64,000 nucleotides of DNA from an uncultured Sphingomonas sp. (GTDB taxonomy: Bacteria; Pseudomonadota; Alphaproteobacteria; Sphingomonadales; Sphingomonadaceae), in the NCBI RefSeq assembly GCF_937871615.1, contig NZ_CALMPA010000046.1, forward strand, positions 1 through 64,000, read 5' to 3'. The translations under genes and the position numbers were made by a program. Below are positions 8,899-17,944 of this stretch, in pieces; positions within the stretch are counted from its first letter, which is position 1, and every line of letters begins with the position of its first letter. The notes beneath the pieces are model-generated. The model did not search any database and was not told the DNA's origin. It saw only the letters and a program-made list of their open reading frames with translations.

Positions 8899-9027
8899 CT
8901 TGAGAAGAGAATTTTATTCTCAACAAGTAATCGTCCATAATATTGTGGATGATGTGGATCATGCTTGTGATTGTGCATGATCGTCTTGAAGAAGCGGCAA
9001 CTGTGTCGCTATATGCAGGAGAGTGAT

Positions 9028-9513
9028 ATGAAACTATATTCGATGATCTCGGGGCTGGCTCTGGTCGCCGCCACTATCGCGGCGCCGGCATATGCCTCGT
9101 CCGTCTCGCCAACGGGCACCGCGTTTTCCGCGACGGGATCTGCCACGCTCATGAAAACCGGTTATCCGACGCAATTTTGCACACTCACGATTACTGGCAA
9201 CACCGGCGACGGCGTCAACGGCACCCTCGGGGGTGGCAGCAATACCGGCAGCGGCCTGTGCACGTCGATTAGCGTCGCGCCATCCACTTTCAAGATTACC
9301 GGAACGGTCGATGCGACCCATGTGAAGGGTGAGGTCGCTGATCTGAAGGTCATTCTCACCGTGGCTGGCGTTCCCGTTACGATGTGCGACCAGACCAATG
9401 CTGCTTTCACGGTCGATACCAGCGGCAATATCGTGTTCAACGGCCCGCTCGCGCCGAATTGCAGCGTGACCACGACGCTCGTCACCAGCCCGACGATCGT
9501 CGCGGTTCCCTGA
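9028..9513 (+). CDS. Small secreted protein, PraB-like pattern
   Basis: 161 residues. The ATG at 9028 follows AGGAGAG and opens a clear signal peptide ending PAYAS (about residue 23). The mature part is Thr/Gly/Ser-rich, starts VSPTGTAFSATGSATLMKTG and has four cysteines that could form two disulfides. The opening pattern resembles PraB-type secreted proteins linked to alkane growth and surface adhesion in Pseudomonas; I hold that name only tentatively. It stands alone with its own AT-rich promoter region and a hairpin terminator downstream. Confidence 0.55.
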   Translation: MKLYSMISGLALVAATIAAPAYASSVSPTGTAFSATGSATLMKTGYPTQFCTLTITGNTGDGVNGTLGGGSNTGSGLCTSISVAPSTFKITGTVDATHVKGEVADLKVILTVAGVPVTMCDQTNAAFTVDTSGNIVFNGPLAPNCSVTTTLVTSPTIVAVP

Positions 9514-9600
9514 CGGCCATTCAGCCGCCGTCTGGCGGCTTCGCGAATGTCCCGATCGGCGTCAACCGATCGGAACATTCGCTCTCCACCGGATACTACT

Positions 9601-9630
9601 GGCCGCACCGCTACCACGGTGCGGCCCTTT
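9601..9630 (+). terminator. Rho-independent-like terminator
   Basis: A perfect 10-bp stem, GGCCGCACCG (9601-9610) and CGGTGCGGCC (9617-9626), has a 6-base loop and is followed by CTTT. It lies between the secreted-protein gene and the barrel gene at 9697. The T-run is short, so strength is uncertain. Confidence 0.5.
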
Positions 9631-9696
9631 CCGGACCAGCGGCGGCAAGCCGCTGCTGGCGCGCTTTCGATAAGAGGCTCAGGTGGGCGTCGCAAT

Positions 9697-12216
9697 GTGA
9701 TTGCGCTGAGACGAGTTTCCACCCCGCTGTTGCTGGGCCTGGCTGTCCAGGCGGTTCCCGCGCTTGCCGATACGGACAAGGGGAACGTCGCGGCAGGAAC
9801 GACTGCGCGACAGGCAGCTTCCCCCGCCGACACCAGAGATATCGTCGTCACCGCGACGCGGCGGGGCGAGGCGAGCGTTCCGGCGGAATCGGAATTCGAC
9901 GAAAACGAGATCGCCAGCCACGGCGCCGACAGCATCCAGGAGCTGCTGATTCAGCTTCAGCCGATGATCGACCCCAATGGCGATGAGCCGGTAATCCTGG
10001 TCAACGGCAAGCCGGTAGGGTTCGACCGCTCGATCCTGGCTTACCCGCCCGAGGCGTTGACCCGGCTCGCGGTGTTGAAGCCCGAGGCGGCGGCGCAATA
10101 TGGCGCGCCGTCGGGCAAGCACGTCGTCAACCTCGTGCTCAAGCAGAAATTCGCCAGCCTGGACCTCGATGCAGGTGCATCCGCCGCGACCGCCGGGGGT
10201 CAATATGGCGGCAGCGTCTCGATCTCGCGCATGGCGATCAGCGGCGACACGCGCTGGAACGCGCAGGCGCAAGTCTCCCGTGACAGCAGCTTGCTGATGA
10301 GCGCGCGGCAAGTTCCGCCGCCCGCCGGAGTGTTCGATGGCGCTGGCTTCGTCACCGGGCTCGGCGGCGGCGAGATCGACCCCGCGCTCAGTCGGGCGGC
10401 GGGCTCGACCGTCACGGTCGCGGCGATCCCCCCGACTGGCGATGAACCCCCTTCGATCGCCGATTTTGCGGCGACGGCGAACCGGCGCCATCCGCTCGTC
10501 CCTAATCGCTTCGAGACGCTGCTGCCGTCGCGGCGCGCCATGTCGTTCGCGATCGGCGTGACGCGGCCGCTCGGCGCGTTCTCGGTGTCGCTCAGCCTCA
10601 ACGTCAACCGCAATGACAGCCACGGCCTGAACGGATTGCCGATGGCCTCCTTGCTGCTTCCGGCGGGAAGCCCGTGGTCGCCATTCGGCCAGGATGTCAT
10701 GCTCTACCGCCCGTTCGCCGGCACGCGCGCGCTGCGTCAGGACAGTAGCACACAGATGCTTGGCGGATCGCTGACCGTGAACGGCATCGTCGACGGCTGG
10801 CAGACCAGCTTCGCGGTCAATGTTGCGCATAATGAGTCGAGGAGCGTGTTCGAAACCGGGATCGACACGGCCCGGCTTCAGGACATGATCGACGCGGGCG
10901 ATACGGTGCTCGATCCCTATGGGCCGCTCGACCAACGCTACCTGCTCGCCACCCGCAATCGGTATCGCTCCGACACCCTTGGCGCGCGCATCGGCCTCCA
11001 GAAGGGCATCGTCAGGCTGCCGGCCGGCAGCATTGCGCTCAGCGTCTCCGCCGACGCCAGCCGGATCCATTCGGTGACGACGCAGAGCGGTGGCCTGGAC
11101 GGTTCCACGACTTCGGACCGTTCGACACTCTCGCAACTCAACGGCCAGGTCGCGCTTTCGCTACCGGTATCCGCGCGTGGTTCCGGATTCGCCGCGTTGG
11201 GCGATCTCTCGATCGATCTCACCGCCGCCGAGCTGGCCATGACCGGCAGCGGCGTGCAGGGTCGTCGAAGCGGCGCGATCACCTGGACCCCGATCCCGCC
11301 GATCCAGCTTCGCGCGAGCATCGACCGGGCGGACGCCGCTCCATCCTTCTACGAGCTTGATGGCCCGACCATCACCACCATCAGGCGGATGTATGATTAT
11401 GTCGGGCAGGAGATGGCCGCGCCGGCATGGATCACCGGCGGCAATCCCGCTCTCCGACGCGGGACCCGGCAGACGTTCATGCTGACCACTATGATCCGGC
11501 CCTTGGGGAATGAGAAGCTCACGGTCAATGTCGGTTATCGCCGCGCGGTCGGTACAGGAATCCCCTCGGGCTTTCCGGAATTGACGCCCGCGATCGAGGC
11601 GGCGTTCCCCGAGCGTGTCACCCGAGACGGCGAGGGCCATCTGGTCTCTGTCGATGCGCGCCCGATCAATATCGCGCGCGATACCGAAAACGGGCTCAAT
11701 TCGAACATGGCGTTGCGCTTGCGCCGCGCCGGGCAGGGCGCGGCAGCAGGCGACCCTATCCAGTTCACTCTGTCGATCACGCACAACTGGCGACTGCGCA
11801 GCGATATGCTGATCCGCGAAGGACTTCCGGTGATCGAGCGACTGGGCGGCGGCGGGGCGTCCCGGCACATGGTCGGGATGCAGCTCGGGTTCGGCAAGCG
11901 GGCGTTCGGCGCCAATCTCGGCGCGAGCTGGAACAGCACGGCGCATGTCACCGGCGCCGGTCCCGACAGCACGTTCCGGCTCAGCTCGCCGGTGATGTTC
12001 AATCTCTCCGCCTTCGTCGCCCTGGACCGGCTGCTCGAACGCTGGAAAGACAAGGCTGCGGTGAAGGGCGTGAAAATCTCACTCGATATCCAGAACCTGC
12101 TTAACGGATACCGCCATGTGACGCTCGCCGACGGCAGCGTGCCGGCGGATTATGCGCACGACGAGGTCGACCCGCTGGGGCGCACCGTGCGCCTGCAAGT
12201 TCGCAAGCGTTTCTAG
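9697..12216 (+). CDS. Atypical TonB-receptor-like outer membrane protein
   Basis: 839 residues from a GTG at 9697 with AGGTGGG ten bases upstream; this start gives a signal peptide (VSTPLLLGLAVQAVPALA). A TonB-box-like DIVVTATRRGE is followed by a short plug-like segment (SIQELLIQLQPMI, VILVNGKPVGF, LAVLKPEAAAQYG) lacking the usual RGxGxN and LRGPxGxLYG motifs. The barrel ends VRLQVRKRF with terminal Phe. It resembles divergent sphingomonad barrel proteins rather than classical siderophore receptors. The nearby secreted protein may be its partner or cargo, but nothing proves this. An upstream in-frame start at 9547 lacks a ribosome site and a leader. Confidence 0.7.
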   Translation: MIALRRVSTPLLLGLAVQAVPALADTDKGNVAAGTTARQAASPADTRDIVVTATRRGEASVPAESEFDENEIASHGADSIQELLIQLQPMIDPNGDEPVILVNGKPVGFDRSILAYPPEALTRLAVLKPEAAAQYGAPSGKHVVNLVLKQKFASLDLDAGASAATAGGQYGGSVSISRMAISGDTRWNAQAQVSRDSSLLMSARQVPPPAGVFDGAGFVTGLGGGEIDPALSRAAGSTVTVAAIPPTGDEPPSIADFAATANRRHPLVPNRFETLLPSRRAMSFAIGVTRPLGAFSVSLSLNVNRNDSHGLNGLPMASLLLPAGSPWSPFGQDVMLYRPFAGTRALRQDSSTQMLGGSLTVNGIVDGWQTSFAVNVAHNESRSVFETGIDTARLQDMIDAGDTVLDPYGPLDQRYLLATRNRYRSDTLGARIGLQKGIVRLPAGSIALSVSADASRIHSVTTQSGGLDGSTTSDRSTLSQLNGQVALSLPVSARGSGFAALGDLSIDLTAAELAMTGSGVQGRRSGAITWTPIPPIQLRASIDRADAAPSFYELDGPTITTIRRMYDYVGQEMAAPAWITGGNPALRRGTRQTFMLTTMIRPLGNEKLTVNVGYRRAVGTGIPSGFPELTPAIEAAFPERVTRDGEGHLVSVDARPINIARDTENGLNSNMALRLRRAGQGAAAGDPIQFTLSITHNWRLRSDMLIREGLPVIERLGGGGASRHMVGMQLGFGKRAFGANLGASWNSTAHVTGAGPDSTFRLSSPVMFNLSAFVALDRLLERWKDKAAVKGVKISLDIQNLLNGYRHVTLADGSVPADYAHDEVDPLGRTVRLQVRKRF

Positions 12217-12280
12217 ACGACGATGACCCGGTCCTTCTCCCGTTATCCTGATCTCTTCTACACCGGAGGCATAGCCGACC

Positions 12281-12730
12281 ATGAAATCGACCGTCGCACC
12301 GAGAATGATTCTGGCTTTCGCCGTCGTTGTGGCCACCGGCGGAGGGCTGGCCGAGGCTTCGCGGGGGAACGACGTCATCAACGGCGTCTGGGCGACCGGA
12401 AGCCAGCGCGGCCGCGTCGAGGTTTACCGCTGCGGTTCGTCGCTGTGCGGCAAGGTGATCGATGCCGCATCCCTGCGGGCCAACCCCGACCGGCGCGACG
12501 TGAACAATCCCGAGGCCAGTCTGCGCGACCGGCGCCTGAAGGGACTGGTCGTGCTGCAAGGCTTCGAAGGTGGTCCGCGCGAATGGAAAGGCGGCCCGGT
12601 CTATGACCCCGAGACGGGCGAAGGTGCGGTCAGGGGGTTTCTGACGCTTCGGGACGACGGCAAGCTTGAGGTGAAAGGATGCAAGGCAGCCATTTTCTGC
12701 CGAACGAAGGTCTGGACGCGGGCGCGCTGA
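12281..12730 (+). CDS. DUF2147 secreted protein
   Basis: 149 residues with a signal peptide (about 1-26, MILAFAVVVATGGGLAEA). DUF2147 begins at NGVWATGSQRGRVEVYRC and ends with GCKAAIFCRTKVWTR; the paired cysteines C51/C56 and the C-terminal pair are typical. The family forms small periplasmic beta-barrel-like proteins of unknown function. It follows the barrel gene by 64 bp on the same strand, so co-transcription is possible. Confidence 0.75.
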   Translation: MKSTVAPRMILAFAVVVATGGGLAEASRGNDVINGVWATGSQRGRVEVYRCGSSLCGKVIDAASLRANPDRRDVNNPEASLRDRRLKGLVVLQGFEGGPREWKGGPVYDPETGEGAVRGFLTLRDDGKLEVKGCKAAIFCRTKVWTRAR

Positions 12731-12985
12731 TCTCGTGGTGGCGTTTCGCGCTGAAATCGGAAAGAAGGGTGAGCGGCCCGGAAGCCGGATTACCGCCTTC
12801 GACGCCACGAGCGCACGATAGCGGGTCGATCTTTGCCGGCGCATCGAAACTCTCGCAAACTCAGCCGTAGCGAGGAAGCAGATTAAGGGCGTGAACTCCC
12901 TTCAATATCGCAGCGTATCGCGTGACGTGTTACAAATGAAAACATGGCGGGTGGACTATTTTGCCTGGCGCAATCAGGAGCGGTA

Positions 12986-13122
12986 ATGACCGATGTGACC
13001 TTTACCTTTCGCGTCGAGCGCGTCTTGAAGGAGGCGTTCGCCGAGATGGCTGCTGAGAGGATTTGTCCGCTACGCAGCTGCTTAGCCGGATGATGCGCGA
13101 GGTGGTCGATAAATCTTTCTAA
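12986..13122 (+). pseudogene. Frameshifted RHH-type antitoxin gene
   Basis: ATG 12986 opens MTDVTFTFRVERVLKEAFAE (ribosome site AGGAG), but the frame breaks at GAGAGGATTTG (13055-13065). Adding one G to the GG at 13059-13060 restores a 45-residue protein continuing RDLSATQLLSRMMREVVDKS to a stop at 13120-13122. That product matches short RelB/ParD-like ribbon-helix-helix antitoxins. No toxin gene follows. The rest of 12731-13357 shows no gene. Confidence 0.6.
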
Positions 13123-13357
13123 AATAACGTTATCCGCAGAAGCTCTTGAAAGCATTGTATTTCTTTTGTAATTACTGACGTAAATTTACATGTTTTGACC
13201 GCCTATTGTGCCACGTGTGTGCCACGATACTTAAGTTGGTCGCGTCGTTGATTGGCGAAAGGAGGTGCAAGCAATAGCAACCAATCAGAAGCGCAACCGG
13301 GCTTGGCGCCGTCGCACACGTCAGTCGCATCTCGGATCGGCGGCTGATCACCGGAAT

Positions 13358-13383
13358 GGAGGGGAGGGGGAAGGGAATAGGGG
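13358..13383 (+). repeat. G-rich leader repeat, copy A
   Basis: GGAGGGGAGGGGGAAGGG followed by AATAGGGG, starting 88 bp before the DUF932 start codon. First of eight related G-tract motifs in 13.4-33.6 kb that precede start codons on the + strand. Confidence 0.7.
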
Positions 13384-13445
13384 CCGGGTGGCGCGGTGAG
13401 CATCGCGACCGGCGCACGTCAATCCACATTCTCGGAGACATTCCC

Positions 13446-14639
13446 ATGGCAAGCCTTGCCCTTTCCGCCGCGCGCCCGGCGCCCGGTACCTATCACGTCG
13501 ATCTCTCGCGCGGCTCATCCAATGACCGCGTCTCCTCCGAATGGTTCTCGCGACCCGACGACGAGCGCTTCCTGTCGCTCGGCGACCTTCATGCCAGCGT
13601 TCACGCCCGCGCGCAGCGCGCCCATACCCAGATCGTCGAAAGCCGGGAAATCCGTGTCGAGGCGCGCCGCGACGCCCCCGAACGGCTCGCGCTGCTCCTC
13701 CCGGAAAGCGACATGCCGATCGCACCTACCAACTGGTCGTTCGGCCAGATGTGCAGCATGGTCGGTGCGCCCGCCTCCTATCTGCGCGATCTTCCCGCCG
13801 CGCTCGCCGGGATCAACCTGCAGCACGGCCTGCTCAACCACCGCGCCGAGCACGTGAAGCTGCTCCAGACCGACAATGGCCGCACCGAGCTGCGTGCCGT
13901 CACCGGCCCCGATTATGGCCGGATCTGGGACCACCAGCTTGTCGAGGCGGTGATGCGATTCGCGGGCAACGGCACCGGCGACACGCGCTGGAAGGTCCCT
14001 GGCGTGCTCGATTGGCGGACGATGCAATATAACCCATATGTCGATGTCTCGAAGGAGACGACGACGCTCTACGCCTCGGATCGCGACATCTTCCTTTTCC
14101 TTGTCGACGACACCCATCCGATCGAGGCCGGGCGCCTGCCCAACGGCGATCCCGATCTCTTCTTCCGAGGCTTTTATTGCTGGAACAGCGAGGTCGGCGC
14201 GAAAACGCTCGGCATCGCGACCTTCTATCTGCGCGCGGTGTGCGCCAACCGCATTCTCTGGGGCGTCGAGAGTTTCGAGGAGATCAAGATCCGGCACAGC
14301 AAGTTTGCCGCCGGACGCTTCGCCCAGCAGGCCGAACCGGCGCTGGAACATTTCGCCGACGCCTCGCCCCGCAGCTTCGTGGACGGAATCCGCACCGCGC
14401 GCGAACGCATCGTCGCCCGCAAGGACCAGGATCGTGAGGATTTCCTGCGCAAGCGCGGCTTCTCCAAGTCCGAGACCACGAAAGTGATCGAGACGGTCCT
14501 GGCCGAGGAGGGGCGGCCGCCCGAGAGCGTGTTCGACTTCGTGAACGGCATCACCGCGCTCGCCCGCTCGAAGACCCAGCAGGACAGCCGGCTCGACCTC
14601 GAAGCCAAGGCGCGCGCCCTGCTCGAACGGATCAACTGA
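13446..14639 (+). CDS. DUF932 plasmid/phage-type protein
   Basis: 397 residues from an ATG preceded by GGAGA. DUF932 covers roughly residues 75-330 (PTNWSFGQMCSMVGAPASYL, RAVTGPDYGRIWDHQL, FRGFYCWNSEVGAKTLGIATFYLRAVCANRILWG split across it). The family is common on conjugative plasmids and in phages; its biochemical role is unknown. The upstream ATG at 13356 would translate the G-rich repeat and is rejected. It heads the + strand gene array. Confidence 0.85.
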   Translation: MASLALSAARPAPGTYHVDLSRGSSNDRVSSEWFSRPDDERFLSLGDLHASVHARAQRAHTQIVESREIRVEARRDAPERLALLLPESDMPIAPTNWSFGQMCSMVGAPASYLRDLPAALAGINLQHGLLNHRAEHVKLLQTDNGRTELRAVTGPDYGRIWDHQLVEAVMRFAGNGTGDTRWKVPGVLDWRTMQYNPYVDVSKETTTLYASDRDIFLFLVDDTHPIEAGRLPNGDPDLFFRGFYCWNSEVGAKTLGIATFYLRAVCANRILWGVESFEEIKIRHSKFAAGRFAQQAEPALEHFADASPRSFVDGIRTARERIVARKDQDREDFLRKRGFSKSETTKVIETVLAEEGRPPESVFDFVNGITALARSKTQQDSRLDLEAKARALLERIN

Positions 14640-14653
14640 CCTCGCGCCGGCCT

Positions 14654-14698
14654 CGCCCGCCCGAATTGCGCCCATATGCGTGATTGTTCGGGCGGGCG
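14654..14698 (+). promoter_or_regulatory. 12-bp perfect hairpin between the DUF932 and Mom-like genes
   Basis: CGCCCGCCCGAA (14654-14665) and TTCGGGCGGGCG (14687-14698) are exact reverse complements with a 21-base loop. There is no T-run, so it may be a mRNA structure in the Mom-like leader rather than a terminator. Confidence 0.5.
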
Positions 14699-14722
14699 CG
14701 ACGGTCATCAAGGACTATGACC

Positions 14723-15595
14723 ATGTTCACGTCCCGCACCCAGCGGTGGCGCGATCGGCGCTGCCGCTGGATTCCTCAGGCAACGGAGATCGACCCGAAG
14801 CGCCTTGCCGTCGACGTCATCAGCACGACCGAGCAGGCCGCGCCCTTCGTGCTCGCCCATCACTATAGCGGATCGATGCCGGTCGCCCGGCTTTCCATCG
14901 GTCTGTTCGCAAACGGACGCGGCCGCCGCTCCGAGCTGGTCGGCGTCTGCGTCTTCTCGCATCCCGTCAACGACGCCAGCGTCCCCAAGACGGCGGGCCT
15001 GTCCAATCCGCGGTCGGCTTGCGATCTCGGCCGGCTCGTGATCGATCAATCGCAGGGTGGCAATGCCGAAACCTTCCTGGTGTCACGCGCCTTCCGGCTG
15101 CTCAGGCGCGAGAAACCCGAAATCCTCTCGGTCATCTCCTACGCCGATCCGGTTTGTCGCGTCGATGCCCTCGGCAATGTCATCCTGCCCGGCCATGTCG
15201 GCGGGATCTATGCCGTGATGGCGGCCCGCTATACCGGGCGCTCCAGCCCGCGCACCGATCTCATCATGCCGGACGGCCGCCCGATTTCGTCACGCGCCAT
15301 ATCGAAGATCCGTAACGCCGAGTGCGGCCAGCGCTATGCGATGGAGACGCTGCTCCGGGCGGGGGCACGTCCGCCCGGCCCACGCGAATCCCGTGCCGGA
15401 TGGCTCGCGGACCTTGAGCGCGACGGCTTTCTGCGCCGCCAGCGCCATCCTGGCTGCCACGCCTATCTCTTCCCACTGACGAAGGCGGCCCGGCTCGCGG
15501 CGCGCAACGTTCCGAGCCTGCCCTATCCGGTGCTCAATCGAGGAACGACGTGCGGCGATGTCACGGCATTGCCACTGGTCGCTCTCGCCGCCTGA
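14723..15595 (+). CDS. Mom-like (GNAT-fold) DNA modification protein, putative
   Basis: 290 residues. The ATG at 14723 is chosen because AAGGA lies 8 bases upstream; ATG 14717 is too close to it. The core (about residues 28-190) has AHHYSGSMPVARLSIGLF, VGVCVFSHPVN, CDLGRLVID, AETFLVSRAFRLLR, SVISYADP, GHVGGIYAVM and a following LIMPDGR. This resembles the phage Mu Mom family of GNAT-like enzymes, which convert adenine to N6-carbamoylmethyladenine and block restriction. The C-terminal hundred residues look like a DNA-binding extension. The Mom assignment rests on motif order alone. Confidence 0.6.
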   Translation: MFTSRTQRWRDRRCRWIPQATEIDPKRLAVDVISTTEQAAPFVLAHHYSGSMPVARLSIGLFANGRGRRSELVGVCVFSHPVNDASVPKTAGLSNPRSACDLGRLVIDQSQGGNAETFLVSRAFRLLRREKPEILSVISYADPVCRVDALGNVILPGHVGGIYAVMAARYTGRSSPRTDLIMPDGRPISSRAISKIRNAECGQRYAMETLLRAGARPPGPRESRAGWLADLERDGFLRRQRHPGCHAYLFPLTKAARLAARNVPSLPYPVLNRGTTCGDVTALPLVALAA

Positions 15596-15606
15596 CGTTC
15601 AGGCTC

Positions 15607-15629
15607 GGAGGGAAGGGGGAAGGGGGTGG
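15607..15629 (+). repeat. G-rich leader repeat, copy B
   Basis: GGAGGGAAGGGGGAAGGGGG then TGG, beginning 12 bp after the Mom-like stop and 118 bp before the next start codon at 15725. Confidence 0.7.
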
Positions 15630-15724
15630 TGAGGATAGCCGACGGTCTGTCGGATCGTCGTCGCCTCGATTCAACCTCGCGACCGGCACGCCGCCGCGCC
15701 GCGCATTTCCGGAAGGCATCCAAA

Positions 15725-16192
15725 ATGCACACTGCCCAGAATATTTATGCGACCGCTCCCCTGGGAAGCCTCATTCGCTACGGCAACGGCCAACCCCGGC
15801 CGCCCGAACGTTTCAAGCGCAAGCTGCGCGCCTGGGAGAATGAGAACGGGACCGGCCGCCTGGTCGAGCGGCAGCCGGCCAAGGGCACGTCGCCCGCATA
15901 TTTCACGCTCCGCCTCGGGGATTTCGAGAGCGAGGGCGTCATCGTCATGGTGGTCCGGCGTCTCTTCAGCGCCGAAAGCCCCAATCCGTTCGACATCGTC
16001 GAGACGCCGAAGCCGGGGATGGTCCGCGTGCTCACCGGCCATGGGGCGCGGGAGCAACTGCGCTTCCTCGCCCGCGATATGGCACATGCTGAACGCTGGA
16101 TGGAGGACAACCATTATTCGGACATGCGCGCCGAGACCGTGCCCGATCCCGATCCGGTTCTCGGCCCGGATGCGCTGAAACAGGCCGCGTAA
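15725..16192 (+). CDS. Hypothetical plasmid protein
   Basis: 155 residues; ATG 15725 follows GGAAGG. The N-terminus is basic (RPPERFKRKLRAWE), the middle is a beta-rich region (AYFTLRLGDFESEGVIVMVV), then an amphipathic helix (EQLRFLARDMAHAERWMED). No signal peptide or membrane segment. I do not recognise the family. It has its own G-rich leader, suggesting a separate transcript start. Confidence 0.7.
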   Translation: MHTAQNIYATAPLGSLIRYGNGQPRPPERFKRKLRAWENENGTGRLVERQPAKGTSPAYFTLRLGDFESEGVIVMVVRRLFSAESPNPFDIVETPKPGMVRVLTGHGAREQLRFLARDMAHAERWMEDNHYSDMRAETVPDPDPVLGPDALKQAA

Positions 16193-16299
16193 TCCGAGAG
16201 TCCCGGCATCGGCGATTGCGCTCCGGTGTCGGGACACGGCGCTCCACGGCGCCCGGTCACGCCATGCGGCCGGGCTGCCCTCTATCCGAGGTGATCACC

Positions 16300-16893
16300 A
16301 TGTCCATCGATCCCATCTTCCACAAAATCCATGCCCTAGTTGTCCCACATGGCATCATGCTAGAACTGATGAACGAGGAGCCCGACGCGCCGCTGGGGGA
16401 GCGTATCTCCGGGCAGGCATGGGCAGGCCGCTGGTTCGAAATCACGCAGCAATCCTACAACGAGATGTTCGAGATGATGCCGCCGCGCCTCATGGCGCCG
16501 GACATGTTCGCCCTGTCCGAGTTGAAAGCCGGCGCGGTAGGTTCGGTCTTCTTCGAGATCGTCATCGCCGGCAAGAAGCGGTGGTTCCACGGCTTCTGTT
16601 GCCTTTCCGACCGAGACGCGCCCACCAAAATGCGGACGGCCATCATTCTCTGGGAGACGGGTGACGCGACCGGGCTCACCCGCGATCAGAAGCTCGATGC
16701 GATCTGGTCGTTCACGCACCGAGGCTTTCGCGGGCACCTTCGCAATGGCGACGGGGCTGCGAACGCGGGCGACCTGCGGGGGTCCCGGACGATCCTGATC
16801 TACGAACCGGGATTCGGGACCGTCCTGAAACGGCTCGCCGATCTGACCGACAACGAAATCGCCGCCGAACTCCCCCGGCATCGCGCGCGATAG
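16300..16893 (+). CDS. DUF1419 protein
   Basis: 197 residues from an ATG preceded by GAGGTGA. DUF1419 is recognisable at about 45-125: GRWFEITQQSYNEMFEMMPP, MFALSELKAGAVGSVFFE, RWFHGFCCLSDR and MRTAIILWE. The family is restricted to plasmids and elements of alphaproteobacteria and has no assigned function. The C-terminal 70 residues are extra compared with the core. It sits alone between 107-bp and 182-bp gaps without a G-rich leader. Confidence 0.75.
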   Translation: MSIDPIFHKIHALVVPHGIMLELMNEEPDAPLGERISGQAWAGRWFEITQQSYNEMFEMMPPRLMAPDMFALSELKAGAVGSVFFEIVIAGKKRWFHGFCCLSDRDAPTKMRTAIILWETGDATGLTRDQKLDAIWSFTHRGFRGHLRNGDGAANAGDLRGSRTILIYEPGFGTVLKRLADLTDNEIAAELPRHRAR

Positions 16894-17075
16894 GCGCCGG
16901 AGCAACCGCCGGTCCCAATAGCATCGGTCACCTGGCGGCCGGTGCTTGCGGGCCAATCGCGTTGCGCCCGCCCAAAGATGGCGCGGGAAGGGCGATCGTT
17001 CCTGTCCACCGCGCCGCCGCCTGTCCGGCGATCCATTTTTCGGTCCTCTCGTCATCACCCAGCGAGGAACATTCC

Positions 17076-17387
17076 ATGTCCAGCATTGCATCCATACCGC
17101 GCCTTGCGGTGCGGCAATTGACCCGTGACGAAGCGGTGCGCTTTGCGACCGACGAACGCTGGCGGGCGCTCTCGATCGAGGATCGCGGCCTCTTCCAGCT
17201 TCGCCAGGACTGCCTCTGCATGCCGTTCGGCCATTTCGTCGAGGGCATGAACGCGCTGCTCGGCCGCCCGGTCTTCACCCATGAGTTCGCGGACCCCGAC
17301 GCCTTGTGGGCTGAATATCAGGGTGCCGTTCCGTCACCGGCTATCGGCGCGGTCATCGAGAATCTCGAACGCCGCCTCGCCGGCTGA
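17076..17387 (+). CDS. Hypothetical protein
   Basis: 103 residues; ATG 17076 is preceded by GAGGA. Sequence is soluble and mostly helical (LTRDEAVRFATDERWRALS, LFQLRQDCLCMPFGHFVEGM). Family unknown to me. Upstream 16894-17075 shows no gene; downstream 17388-17518 carries no clear terminator. Confidence 0.65.
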   Translation: MSSIASIPRLAVRQLTRDEAVRFATDERWRALSIEDRGLFQLRQDCLCMPFGHFVEGMNALLGRPVFTHEFADPDALWAEYQGAVPSPAIGAVIENLERRLAG

Positions 17388-17518
17388 CCCATACCCGCGT
17401 CCGCCGATCCAGCCACCTCCACACGGAGCTGGTCTAGGTCGCCTGGCACGTTCCCGCCAAGTGGGGCCACGCAAACACTTGATTGCAAATCAGATCATCA
17501 GGCCAAGGAGGACATCCA

Positions 17519-17944
17519 ATGAGTTTCGACCCGGCCAAATATGCGCGTGCCATGGGTGTAGCGACGATACCAACATCGACGTTGATCACCTTGAGGGACA
17601 AGCTGACCGCCGTTGTGATTGAGCAAGCAAGAACACGAGCGGAGTTACTGGCAGCGAAAGGCGAGGAGTTCACCCGCGAGGAGTGGGACACTCACTTCGA
17701 GGAGAAAGATGACGCCGACGCCCAGATACTGGCGGAAATCAACTCGGAACTTGCGGCGAAGAATGTACAGGTAGTTGAATCGCATGATCTGCCGATGTTC
17801 GAGCAGGCCGATCGGTTCGTCGAATGGCTCTCTCCCACCATCGAGCAGATCGACGATTATTGCAGCGACCATGATGCGATCGACACCGATAACGGTGCGT
17901 TCGCGGTCGACGGCGAAAGCGTCGTGGAGGAGGCGGGACAATGA
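17519..17944 (+). CDS. Hypothetical acidic protein
   Basis: 141 residues; ATG 17519 has a strong AAGGAGG. The protein is acidic, with a helical middle (LITLRDKLTAVVIEQARTRA) and an Asp/Glu-rich C-terminus. No domain recognised. Its last four bases overlap the next start (ATGA at 17941), so the two products are made together. Confidence 0.65.
   Translation: MSFDPAKYARAMGVATIPTSTLITLRDKLTAVVIEQARTRAELLAAKGEEFTREEWDTHFEEKDDADAQILAEINSELAAKNVQVVESHDLPMFEQADRFVEWLSPTIEQIDDYCSDHDAIDTDNGAFAVDGESVVEEAGQ

Noticed and set aside
9679-11136. 485-codon frame opposite the barrel gene
   Set aside because: The + frame has a signal peptide, TonB box and terminal Phe; the antisense frame has none.
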